From assembly GCA_024398935.1 (NCBI GenBank), contig JAKSIH010000035.1:1-32142 (forward strand): a stretch of 32,142 bases of DNA. Reading direction: 5' to 3'. Below, piece after piece: positions 22,262 through 28,215 of the stretch. How positions within the stretch are numbered: the stretch's first letter is position 1; the number at the start of each line of letters is the position of its first letter. The translations under genes and the position numbers were made by a program. Below the pieces are notes generated by a model that saw only the letters and a list, made by a program, of their open reading frames with translations, did not search any database and was not told the DNA's origin. Source of the stretch: Fibrobacter sp. Its GTDB lineage: Bacteria > Fibrobacterota > Fibrobacteria > Fibrobacterales > Fibrobacteraceae.

Positions 22262-23124
22262 TTTTTTCCGCAGGTCCATGTGACCGCTTCTTTTGTTTCG
22301 TAGGTGATATACCACTTGTCATCAGGTACTGCAGTATCGCCATTCTGTTCAATGAGAAAAGCCGCTAGGCGAACGTCATTATAGTTGTAGCAAAGGCCGT
22401 CTCCAACAGGTTTTGGTGTAATGTGCAAAAAAGAAACAACACCATCTGTCACATCCGTGATAACCGCGGCAAAGGGATCGCCATAAGCGACCACCAGTAC
22501 CTTATAGGTGCAATCCATACATTTTTGTTTTTCAAGTTCTGCGGCATCACTTGGGAAGAAATATCCCAGAAGGCTATCGGGAACATTTAGAAGCAAGGGC
22601 GAGTATTTGTTCATCCCCACTAGTTTATACACATCATAATAATACGGATTCATCTTTCTCGTGGTTACAAAAGCAAAGGACATCGCATAGGATTTGACGC
22701 GCTCATCAAAGGCCAGAGAATCTATGCCGAACCGGTCTACGTATTTTTCCAGATCAACCGTTGGTCTATCCAACGAATCCGAACCGACGAACTCGTCAAA
22801 GGACACCACATCGCCCTCCGGTGCAAAATCCACTACATTTAACTTTTTAAGCTTCGATTCTTCGGAGGAACTGGAAATTTGCATGGAAGAGGACGATTTA
22901 ACCGCAGGTTTTTCCTGAACAATAGGCACGACTCCCTCTGGTTCTCCATAGGGATCCTGTTCGTCAACATCCGTAATTTGAGTTATTTCGTCAACTTCAG
23001 CACTAAGGGGGATATTGCCGGTATCCGAAACAGAAGCGTCATCTCGCAAGGCAGATGCAGAATCACCAGAATCGCAGGCAAACAGCAGGAGCGACATTCC
23101 CAAGGTAATTAGACTTTTCTTCAT
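22258..23124 (-). CDS. Lipoprotein with poly-serine linker, unknown function
   Basis: 288 residues from the ATG at 23124, with GGAG 7 nt upstream; the longer frame adds 8 residues without a ribosome site. Signal peptide MKKSLITLGMSLLLFAC with lipobox LFAC. A disordered acidic stretch and a serine-rich linker (SSSSMQISSSSEESK, about residues 76-90) tether a globular C-terminal domain (about 110-288). That domain contains two Cys in 'KQKCMDCTYKVLVVAYGDP' and two more in 'GLCYNYND' and 'TWTCGKN', plausible disulfides for a periplasmic or surface domain. Poly-serine linkers are frequent in Fibrobacter surface proteins. No family is recognised. A -10 like TATCTT (23183-23178) lies 59 nt upstream of the start. 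Confidence 0.8.
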   Translation of the reverse strand: MKKSLITLGMSLLLFACDSGDSASALRDDASVSDTGNIPLSAEVDEITQITDVDEQDPYGEPEGVVPIVQEKPAVKSSSSMQISSSSEESKLKKLNVVDFAPEGDVVSFDEFVGSDSLDRPTVDLEKYVDRFGIDSLAFDERVKSYAMSFAFVTTRKMNPYYYDVYKLVGMNKYSPLLLNVPDSLLGYFFPSDAAELEKQKCMDCTYKVLVVAYGDPFAAVITDVTDGVVSFLHITPKPVGDGLCYNYNDVRLAAFLIEQNGDTAVPDDKWYITYETKEAVTWTCGKN

Positions 23125-23177
23125 AGAGTTTCTCCGAATCTGCATCATTGAAAAAAACTTTTACAGCAGTTCTCATA

Positions 23178-23183
23178 AAGATA
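23178..23183 (-). promoter_or_regulatory. Probable -10 of the lipoprotein gene
   Basis: TATCTT on the minus strand, directly after a G7 run, is the same hexamer as the secDF -10. The -35 is poor (TTGTTT with a short spacer). Confidence 0.35.
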
Positions 23184-23225
23184 CCCCCCCTCAAAAAAAA
23201 ACAAGTCCCAACATGAAATTTTTAC

Positions 23226-23252
23226 AAAAAATCCCGCCATTGACGGGATTTT
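23226..23252 (-). terminator. Rho-independent terminator of the AlkD-like gene
   Basis: The minus strand reads AAAATCCCG - TCAATGG - CGGGATTTTTT, about 73 nt after the stop at 23325. Confidence 0.85.
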
Positions 23253-23324
23253 CATTTATTCGAATTCATCTATTTTTCAGCGGAGTGTTCCTGCAGGGTA
23301 AAACCTTTCGAGGAATTATACTCC

Positions 23325-23987
23325 CTAGATCATTCTCAGGATTTCTTGAGTAGTCTGTTCCGCGAAGGTGTTGTCCTGGATGAAACGGCGAACTTCCTGG
23401 GGGTTGATTCGTGCGTATTCAGACAAAGCGCGGCCGATGCCGTTACGGATGTAGTAGTCTTCATCCTTGGCGCAGGTCAGGCAGAACTGACGCAACAAGG
23501 GCCAGTCGGTGCGATCCTTGTACTGAATCTGGAAGATGATGGCGCTACGGCGCACCCAGACGTTGGGGTCACGAATCCAGGAGGCGATCTTGGAGCGGAG
23601 TGAAGGGAGGCGCCAGGCCAAGTCCCCCAGAATGCAGGCCGCAAGGGTATCCACCGTATCGCGCCAGGCACGGGTCTTGATCAGTTTCTTCAGGAACATC
23701 AAGTGCTGACCGCCAAGAAGAGCGCGATGACGGAACAGGTAATCACATGCCGCATACTGAATTTCACGATAAGGCTGAGCCCACATGTCCTCAACGCGGG
23801 CAACCAGTTCGTCGCCGTCCTTGGGAGGATTCTTGTCAAACAAAGGATAAGTCACTTCACGGCGGGGAACCAGACGAATTCCGAGGAAGTCGAACTGTTC
23901 ACGGGCCTTCTTAGACATTTCATGCGCCTCCTCCTCATTGGAGATTGCGCGGAGTGCAAGTAATATATCTTGTGTAAAACGAAGCAT
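23325..23987 (-). CDS. AlkD-like DNA alkylation repair protein (HEAT-like repeats)
   Basis: 220 residues from the ATG at 23987, entirely helical. The AlkD pattern runs through: 'FLGIRLVPRREV', 'DMWAQPYREIQYAACDYL', 'LIKTRAWRDTVDTLAACILG' (Trp108 and Asp113, matching the Trp/Asp of characterised AlkD), 'WIRDPNVWVRRSAI' (Arg146/147) and 'YYIRNGIGRALSEYARINP'. AlkD removes bulky or cationic alkylated bases from DNA without base flipping. In the last motif the Trp of typical AlkD ('IGW.LREY') is Arg186, so activity may be altered. A TTG at 24008 could extend the protein by 7 residues, but the ATG fits the box TATTTT 15 nt upstream and there is no Shine-Dalgarno. It is monocistronic and divergent from the AT-hook gene. 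Confidence 0.85.
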   Translation of the reverse strand: MLRFTQDILLALRAISNEEEAHEMSKKAREQFDFLGIRLVPRREVTYPLFDKNPPKDGDELVARVEDMWAQPYREIQYAACDYLFRHRALLGGQHLMFLKKLIKTRAWRDTVDTLAACILGDLAWRLPSLRSKIASWIRDPNVWVRRSAIIFQIQYKDRTDWPLLRQFCLTCAKDEDYYIRNGIGRALSEYARINPQEVRRFIQDNTFAEQTTQEILRMI

Positions 23988-23996
23988 TGTGAGCCA

Positions 23997-24129
23997 AAAA
24001 TAGCCCAAAAAGAATTTTATTTCTAGACCTTGACAAACATTTTTTTTAATTTTTTTTCGATTTCTCAGTATTTTTCTGTCAAGAAAAAGATTTTTTTACC
24101 CTTGACAGCGCAAAAACACCCTTGACAAA
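23997..24129. promoter_or_regulatory. Divergent control region with CCTTGACA repeats
   Basis: CCTTGACAAAC occurs at 24028-24038 and 24120-24130, CCTTGACAG at 24100-24108, and an inverted CTGTCAAG at 24077-24084, in a very T-rich 140 bp. On the minus strand TATTTT (24002-23997) serves the AlkD-like gene. No good -10 was found for the plus-strand gene, so the TTGACA copies may be regulator sites rather than -35 boxes. Confidence 0.45.
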
Positions 24130-24134
24130 CGATT

Positions 24135-24827
24135 ATGGACGACATTGATAAAGAAAAAAGGCTTGAAATAATTGAAGTTCCTCCTGAATTGCAGGGACCG
24201 ACCGACGAAGAAATTCTAAAAATGTCGGAAAAAGTTCTAAGGGAAGTTTCCGGAAAGCGAAAGAAAGGGGAACGCCGCCCCAGCAAGCGGGCAAGAATCG
24301 CCATGAAGGAGCAAAGAGCGCAGGAAGAAGCTCAGAAACTGGCCATGGAACTTTTCGGGACCAATAACCAGAAGGCAGCGGAAGACATGCGTCCCCGCAA
24401 TACGGGTGTTCCCGAGTACAGGAGCCTGCCTCTGGAAAAGCAGGAGCTAGTCCGCAACGCCTTTACTCCCAAAAGCCAGGGGTATACCGGTTTTGTATCT
24501 TCCGCATCCTTCGGTTTTAACCTGAAGAAGGTTGAAATACACACCGAGGCAAAAAAGCAGGCGACACAGCCCACTCCACCTCCTTCGGGACGAGTCCTCA
24601 AGGCTTCCTTCGGCGGAAAAACCGAGGAAAAGCCCAAGGCAGTTATCGTATCCGCAGCGGATCTGGCTAGGCAGCGAGCCGAAGAACGCGCAAAGAAAAT
24701 CCGCGAGGCCCTCATGGCAAAAAGAGGCCCCGTCGCTAACGAAGGGCCTGCTGCAACAGCCGACGGCGAACAGCCCGTTAAACGCCCCAGAGGCAGACCC
24801 CGCAAAAATCCGCTCCCGGAAGCCTAA
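24135..24827 (+). CDS. AT-hook-containing basic protein, possible nucleoid-associated protein
   Basis: 230 residues. The start at 24135 has no Shine-Dalgarno and no clear box, so it is provisional; the next ATG is at 24222. The protein is low in hydrophobic residues and rich in Lys, Arg, Glu, Ala and Pro. A basic segment (GKRKKGERRPSKRARIAMKEQRA, about 40-62) precedes a helical stretch. A central part has 'FTPKSQGYTGFVSSASFGFN' and a similar 'LKASFGGK' later. A second helical Lys/Arg/Glu stretch (DLARQRAEERAKKIREALMAKR) follows. The C terminus 'KRPRGRPRKNPLPEA' is a textbook AT-hook (P-R-G-R-P-R-K), which binds the minor groove of AT-rich DNA. It is probably a DNA-binding architectural or regulatory protein. 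A terminator follows 22 nt after the stop. Confidence 0.75.
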   Translation: MDDIDKEKRLEIIEVPPELQGPTDEEILKMSEKVLREVSGKRKKGERRPSKRARIAMKEQRAQEEAQKLAMELFGTNNQKAAEDMRPRNTGVPEYRSLPLEKQELVRNAFTPKSQGYTGFVSSASFGFNLKKVEIHTEAKKQATQPTPPPSGRVLKASFGGKTEEKPKAVIVSAADLARQRAEERAKKIREALMAKRGPVANEGPAATADGEQPVKRPRGRPRKNPLPEA

Positions 24828-24849
24828 CATCAAGAAAACACACCGAAAC

Positions 24850-24879
24850 GCCCCCGCAAGAAATGCAGGGGCCTTTTTT
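24850..24879 (+). terminator. Rho-independent terminator of the AT-hook gene
   Basis: GCCCCCGCA - AGAAA - TGCAGGGGC followed by CTTTTTT; one C-A mismatch in the stem. Confidence 0.85.
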
Positions 24880-24935
24880 ATCCAGGCGCCTGCGCAAGAC
24901 TGCAGGGTGGGACAGGTGCGTAGAGTGAACGTCGC

Positions 24936-24953
24936 GGCAAAGCAAGCTTTGCC
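24936..24953. repeat. Perfect inverted repeat in the GC-rich spacer
   Basis: GGCAAAGC - AA - GCTTTGCC, without a T-run on either side. It lies in the 450-bp gene-free stretch before tRNA-Cys. Confidence 0.55.
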
Positions 24954-24987
24954 ATGACCGAACTCAGCATCCTGGCGCTTGCGCAAT

Positions 24988-25230
24988 CTGGGGGCGGGGC
25001 CGCGTCCAACCCGACGGCAGGGAAAGGAGTCGCAGGGGATAGGGGCTGCGTCCAACCCGGCGGCAGGGAAAGGAGTCGCAGGGGAAAGGGGCTGCGCCCA
25101 ACTCGACGGCAGGGTGGGAGCCTGGGGGCGGGGCCGCGTCCAACCCGACGGCAGGGTGGGAGCCTGGGGGCGGGGCCGCGTCCAACCCGACGGCAGGGTG
25201 GGAGTCTGGGGGCGGGGCTGCCCCGCCTCC
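24988..25230. repeat. GC-rich tandem array, about 42-bp units
   Basis: Six degenerate units sharing the core CCAACCCGACGGCAGGG. Perfectly spaced 42-bp units start at 25122, 25164 and 25206 (CTGGGGGCGGGG...). The first three variants are 47, 46 and 41 bp. The array ends in a GGCGGGG - CTG - CCCCGCC hairpin. Frames through it are open on both strands because of the composition and period, but they have no ribosome site and encode only repeats such as GWTRPRPQAPTLPS. I therefore treat it as non-coding. Confidence 0.85.
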
Positions 25231-25234
25231 AGAA

Positions 25235-25268
25235 ACAAAAAGACCTCTCATACGAGAGGTCTTTTTGT
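25235..25268. terminator. Bidirectional terminator after tRNA-Cys
   Basis: ACAAAAAGACCTCTC - ATAC - GAGAGGTCTTTTTGT is a perfect 15-bp stem that contains both A- and T-runs. It lies 12 nt from the tRNA 3' end. Confidence 0.9.
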
Positions 25269-25279
25269 TTTACTTTTAG

Positions 25280-25352
25280 AGGCAACGATCAGACTCGAAC
25301 TGATGAATAAGAGTTTTGCAGACTCGCCCCTTACCAACTTGGGTACGTCGCC
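25280..25352 (-). tRNA. tRNA-Cys (anticodon GCA)
   Basis: A 73-nt cloverleaf on the minus strand. Acceptor GGCGACG pairs with CGTTGCC (one G-U). The D-stem is CCC/GGG. The anticodon loop CTGCAAA has GCA at 34-36. The T-arm ATCAG - TTCGAGT - CTGAT is intact. The discriminator is U73, the identity base of cysteine tRNA. CCA is not encoded. Pair 27-43 is mismatched, and the D-stem has C at position 10 instead of the common G. Confidence 0.95.
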
Positions 25353-25365
25353 AAAAGTGACACGC

Positions 25366-25394
25366 AATATAGGTAAAATGTTCAACCTTTTCAA
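25366..25394 (-). promoter_or_regulatory. tRNA-Cys promoter
   Basis: Minus strand TTGAAA (25394-25389), 17-nt spacer, TATATT (25371-25366). The preceding TTACC is shared with the tRNA-Glu promoter at the right edge. Confidence 0.75.
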
Positions 25395-25401
25395 GGGGAG
25401 T

Positions 25402-25429
25402 TTGTCAAAAAACTCAAATTTTTTATTTT
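25402..25429 (+). promoter_or_regulatory. Promoter of the DUF374 gene, predicted leaderless
   Basis: TTGTCA (25402-25407), 16-nt spacer, TATTTT (25424-25429). The box starts 12 nt before the ATG at 25436. It lies back to back with the tRNA-Cys promoter. Confidence 0.55.
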
Positions 25430-25435
25430 TTTAGC

Positions 25436-25963
25436 ATGAAGTCAGCACCCCTTAAGGTAAGAATTGCAGCCAAAATCGCAGAACTCTGGTTAAGAAGTCT
25501 ACGGATCAAGCTGCACACGCCTAGAAACTTCAAACCAGGGGTGCTAGGTCTATGGCATCAGGATGTACTAGCCAGCGTGGCCGCCTTCAGGGACAGGAAT
25601 GTACACATACTTGTATCGGAATCGGGGGACGGAGCCTTTCTCGCACAAACCGCGGAAAACCTCGGCTTCAGGGTAACCCGCGGGTCCGACACCCATGGTT
25701 CCAGCAACGTAAGACACATCCTGAAGTCTCTGCTGCAGGGGAAGTTTGCGGGAATGGCCCTGGATGGACCCCGGGGGCCGGCCAAGCGAGCAAAGCCGGG
25801 TTCCCTATGGCTATCCCAGTCCAGCAGTCGTCCCCTATGGCATATTTTACCCCGCTACGGAGCCCACATCAGGCTAAAAACCTGGGATAAGATGGTTCTT
25901 CCACTGCCACTGTCATCTATTGACATCAAAATTAAGTATTTTTGTGAAGACAAAAAAATCTAG
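25436..25963 (+). CDS. DUF374 family protein, lysophospholipid-acyltransferase-like
   Basis: 175 residues, somewhat short for the family (about 200), with a basic amphipathic N terminus that could lie on the membrane. The DUF374 core is clear: 'GVLGLWHQDVLASVAAFRDRNVHILVSESGDGAFLAQTAENLGFRVTRGSDTHG', where WHQDVL resembles the H-x4-D motif of glycerolipid acyltransferases. Then 'LLQGKFAGMALDGPRGPAKRAKPG' has the conserved D-G-P-R-G-P. Members are found with lipid A and LPS genes and are thought to acylate lipid intermediates; the substrate is unknown. No Shine-Dalgarno is present at the ATG (see promoter). An exonuclease gene follows 39 nt later and may share the transcript. Confidence 0.85.
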   Translation: MKSAPLKVRIAAKIAELWLRSLRIKLHTPRNFKPGVLGLWHQDVLASVAAFRDRNVHILVSESGDGAFLAQTAENLGFRVTRGSDTHGSSNVRHILKSLLQGKFAGMALDGPRGPAKRAKPGSLWLSQSSSRPLWHILPRYGAHIRLKTWDKMVLPLPLSSIDIKIKYFCEDKKI

Positions 25964-26002
25964 CCAAAGTAAAGCAATTTAAGAAAAGAAAGGAACAACG
26001 CT

Positions 26003-26650
26003 GTGATCGCAATGCCCCCAAAATTTGTTGCTTTTGACCTTGAAACCACAGGTCTTAGCTTCCAGAAAGACGAAATCATCGAAATCGGTGCTGTAAAATT
26101 TTCCGTCGAAGTCAAGAACGGCAAGGTCGTTCCCAAGCTGGAGAAGGAATTCGAGACCTTCGTAAAGCCGAACCAGATGATCCCTCCCGAAGCTTCCAAC
26201 GTGAACCACATCTATGACAAGGATGTGCAGGACGCACCTGCAGTAGGGGACGCCATCAAGAAGTTCGCCGCCTTCTGCGGACAGACTTCCATCCTGATCG
26301 CCCATAACGCAAACTTTGACGCAACCTTCATGCGCAACGCCTATAGGGCAAATCCCCAGTTCATCCCCAGCAACCCCGTGGTAGACAGCCTCGCCATTAC
26401 CAAGGCAATCATGCCCGAAGCGGGTTCCCACAGGCTGGGCATCCTCGCCAACATGTTCCAGAAGAGTGGCGAAATTACCATGAACATCGATTCCGCCAAG
26501 ATGCACCGTGCGGTTTACGACTGCGAAATGCTGATGGAAGTGTTTGTCGCCGTACTTCGCCGCCGCCTGAAAGAAAAAGACTGGGAAATGGGAAACATCA
26601 TGAGCAGTCTTGAAAAGTACAAGGGCATCCCTCAATTCCTGAACAAGTAA
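26003..26650 (+). CDS. DnaQ-like 3'-5' exonuclease (DEDDh)
   Basis: 215 residues. The GTG at 26003 is chosen because AGGA lies 8 nt upstream; the ATG at 26012 would be too far (17 nt). All exonuclease motifs are present: ExoI FDLETTG (Asp12, Glu14), ExoII AHNANFDATFM (Asp106) and ExoIII HRAVYDCEML (His168, Asp173). The whole protein is the exonuclease domain, as in the DNA polymerase III epsilon subunit or stand-alone proofreading/repair nucleases. There is no clear clamp-binding tail, so assignment as the true epsilon subunit is uncertain. It degrades DNA 3' ends using two metal ions. A strong terminator follows. Confidence 0.9.
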   Translation: MIAMPPKFVAFDLETTGLSFQKDEIIEIGAVKFSVEVKNGKVVPKLEKEFETFVKPNQMIPPEASNVNHIYDKDVQDAPAVGDAIKKFAAFCGQTSILIAHNANFDATFMRNAYRANPQFIPSNPVVDSLAITKAIMPEAGSHRLGILANMFQKSGEITMNIDSAKMHRAVYDCEMLMEVFVAVLRRRLKEKDWEMGNIMSSLEKYKGIPQFLNK

Positions 26651-26677
26651 CGGGGAATACCCATTCCTGAACATTCG

Positions 26678-26705
26678 AAAGGACCTTCCCTACGGAAGGT
26701 CCTTT
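26678..26705. terminator. Terminator after the exonuclease gene
   Basis: AAAGGACCTTCC - CTAC - GGAAGGTCCTTT, a perfect 12-bp stem. It has short U-runs only, so strength is moderate. Confidence 0.8.
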
Positions 26706-26884
26706 ATGTTTTTGAAACCCTTTATCCACAAATGGATAAATTTTTAAACACTTCGGCGGAAACAGTCTCAGCACCGGCTAAGTGCCGATTTTTCGGGGTC
26801 TGAAGCGGGATTCAGTCCCATTCCAGCAAAAAAATCTTGCATCACGCAAAGGTTTATCAACAAAATGTAAACACTCCTAAAAAC
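26706..26884. other. Gene-free stretch with DnaA-box-like sites
   Basis: No open frame of interest. TTATCCACA (26722-26730) equals the consensus DnaA box and lies within the palindrome TTATCCA - CAAA - TGGATAA (26722-26739). TTATCAACA (26854-26862) is a second, weaker box. Short hairpins CGGC/GCCG (near 26780) and CTGAA/TTCAG (near 26805) lie between. Two boxes do not make an origin. Confidence 0.5.
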
Positions 26885-26920
26885 ACAAAAGACCACCTCG
26901 CGACGGACATCGCAAGGCGG
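26885..26920 (-). terminator. Terminator of rpmB
   Basis: On the minus strand CCGCCTTGCGA pairs with TCGCGAGGTGG over 11 bp (two G-U), loop TGTCCG, then TCTTTTGTG. It lies about 70 nt after the stop. Confidence 0.7.
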
Positions 26921-26991
26921 ACTTCTGAATTTCTGCGTAAAGCTAATCTACCTTCCGCCAACAGCCGGGATATACCCTGCCGACAGCTGAA

Positions 26992-27213
26992 TTAGATACC
27001 CAGTTCGCGGGCAACAGCCAGGATACCGCGCTTATTGATAGTGCGGAGGCCAGCGTTGCTGACGCGGAGGACGACCCAGCGGTCTTCTTCAGGAATGTAG
27101 AAACGCTTCTTCTGAAGGTTCGGCAGCTGCTTCATCAACTTCTTGCGGTTAGAGTGGGAAACCATGTTGCCCACGAGACCGGCTTTGCCGGTAACTTCAC
27201 AAATGCGGCTCAT
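26992..27213 (-). CDS. rpmB: 50S ribosomal protein L28
   Basis: 73 residues from the ATG at 27213 (GGAG upstream); the longer open frame starting at 27273 runs through the promoter. '[63 protein letters not shown]' follows L28 from end to end: the N-terminal VTGK, the SH-N-K block, PNLQ-KRF and the 'LRVSN.GLRTI.K.G' core. It is slightly shorter than the E. coli protein (78). It is a component of the large ribosomal subunit. It is not next to rpmG; it stands after ispH with its own strong promoter. Confidence 0.95.
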   Translation of the reverse strand: MSRICEVTGKAGLVGNMVSHSNRKKLMKQLPNLQKKRFYIPEEDRWVVLRVSNAGLRTINKRGILAVARELGI

Positions 27214-27244
27214 AATAAAACTCCGTTGTTTATAACGAGAACCA

Positions 27245-27273
27245 ATTTTAGTAAAAACACAGGAAAATGTCAA
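27245..27273 (-). promoter_or_regulatory. rpmB promoter
   Basis: Minus strand TTGACA (27273-27268), 17-nt spacer, TAAAAT (27250-27245, followed by TGG). It is the best consensus promoter in the window and 37 nt before the ATG, leaving room for the ribosome-binding site. Confidence 0.85.
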
Positions 27274-27282
27274 GGCGAAAAA

Positions 27283-28215
27283 TTAATCTTGCAGCGCCTT
27301 TGGCAAATTAAATTTCGTGGATTCCACCAATTTTACGAAATTTTCCACTTCCAGGCCCTTAAATTCGGACCGAAGCCATTCAATAACTTCCTGGACCAGG
27401 ATTTCAGGAGCGCTAGCGCCACTGGACAGCCCAACCACCTGATGACCGTCAAACCACTCCCGACGCAGGTCCTTTACGGTATCGATAAGGAAGCTTTTCA
27501 CGCCCAGCTCCTCGCCCAGTTCCTTAAGGCGGCTGGAATTGGAGGAATTCTTGGCACCCACAACCAGAAGCATGTCCACCATTCCGCAAAGATCCCGAAC
27601 CGCGGCCTGGCGATTACCCGTCGCATAGCAAAGGTCCCCCGCGTCAGGACCGATAATGCCGGGAAAATGTTCCTTAAGGGAAGCGATGATCCCCCTTGTT
27701 TCTGCAACAGAAAGAGTCGTCTGGGTGATATAGGCAAGTTCCTTGCCCTCGGGGACCACAAGGTTCGCAACATCGGCTTCGTTACGGACCAGGGAGATGG
27801 AGCCTTCCGGCAGCTGTCCCAAGGTGCCTTCCACTTCCGCATGACCGGCATGACCGATCATAATGATGTGGCGTCCTGCATTGTAGTGCCGCTGGGCACT
27901 GTAATGGACCCTAAGGACCAGCGGGCAAGAGGCATCCAGCACCTGAAGATGACGTTCTTCGGCTTCCTTATAAATACGTTCTGCAACTCCATGAGCGGAG
28001 AAAATCACGACGGAGCCTTCCGGAACTTCGCAGAGGTGGTCTACGAAAATGACACCCTTGTCCTTGAGAGTCTCCACCACGAACTTGTTATGCACGATTT
28101 CGTGACGGACATATATGGGAGTACCAAACTTTTCCAGAGCTTTTTCCACCACATGAATGGCACGGTCCACACCGGCACAGAATCCACGAGGGGTAGCGAG
28201 AATTACTTTCTTCAT
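27283..28215 (-). CDS. ispH: 4-hydroxy-3-methylbut-2-enyl diphosphate reductase (IspH/LytB)
   Basis: 310 residues, the usual length. It is the last enzyme of the MEP pathway, reducing HMBPP to isopentenyl and dimethylallyl diphosphate with a 4Fe-4S cluster. The three cluster cysteines are visible: Cys13 in 'PRGFCAGVDRAI', Cys97 in 'DASCPLVLRVH' and the Cys of 'GDLCYATGNRQ' (about 195). Substrate-binding residues His42 (IVHN), His75 (SAHG), 'HAEVEGTLG' and 'NSSNSSRL' are intact. Its ATG overlaps the KdtA stop (ATGA) with GAGGAG upstream, so translation is coupled to LPS synthesis. It supplies isoprenoid precursors to the polyprenyl synthase encoded at 12.9 kb and to the undecaprenyl carrier. 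Confidence 0.97.
   Translation of the reverse strand: MKKVILATPRGFCAGVDRAIHVVEKALEKFGTPIYVRHEIVHNKFVVETLKDKGVIFVDHLCEVPEGSVVIFSAHGVAERIYKEAEERHLQVLDASCPLVLRVHYSAQRHYNAGRHIIMIGHAGHAEVEGTLGQLPEGSISLVRNEADVANLVVPEGKELAYITQTTLSVAETRGIIASLKEHFPGIIGPDAGDLCYATGNRQAAVRDLCGMVDMLLVVGAKNSSNSSRLKELGEELGVKSFLIDTVKDLRREWFDGHQVVGLSSGASAPEILVQEVIEWLRSEFKGLEVENFVKLVESTKFNLPKALQD

Noticed and set aside
24988..25230. CRISPR array
   Set aside because: Units are contiguous with no unique spacers between repeats, and no cas gene is present.
24447..25285. Long minus-strand open frames encoding Pro/Arg repeats (GWTRPRPQAPTLPS units)
   Set aside because: They arise from the GC-rich 42-bp array, have no ribosome-binding site, run antisense into the AT-hook gene and exist in several frames at once.
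26706..26990. Replication origin
   Set aside because: Only two DnaA-like boxes, no typical origin neighbours (dnaA, dnaN, rpmH), and no skew information from a 32-kb window.
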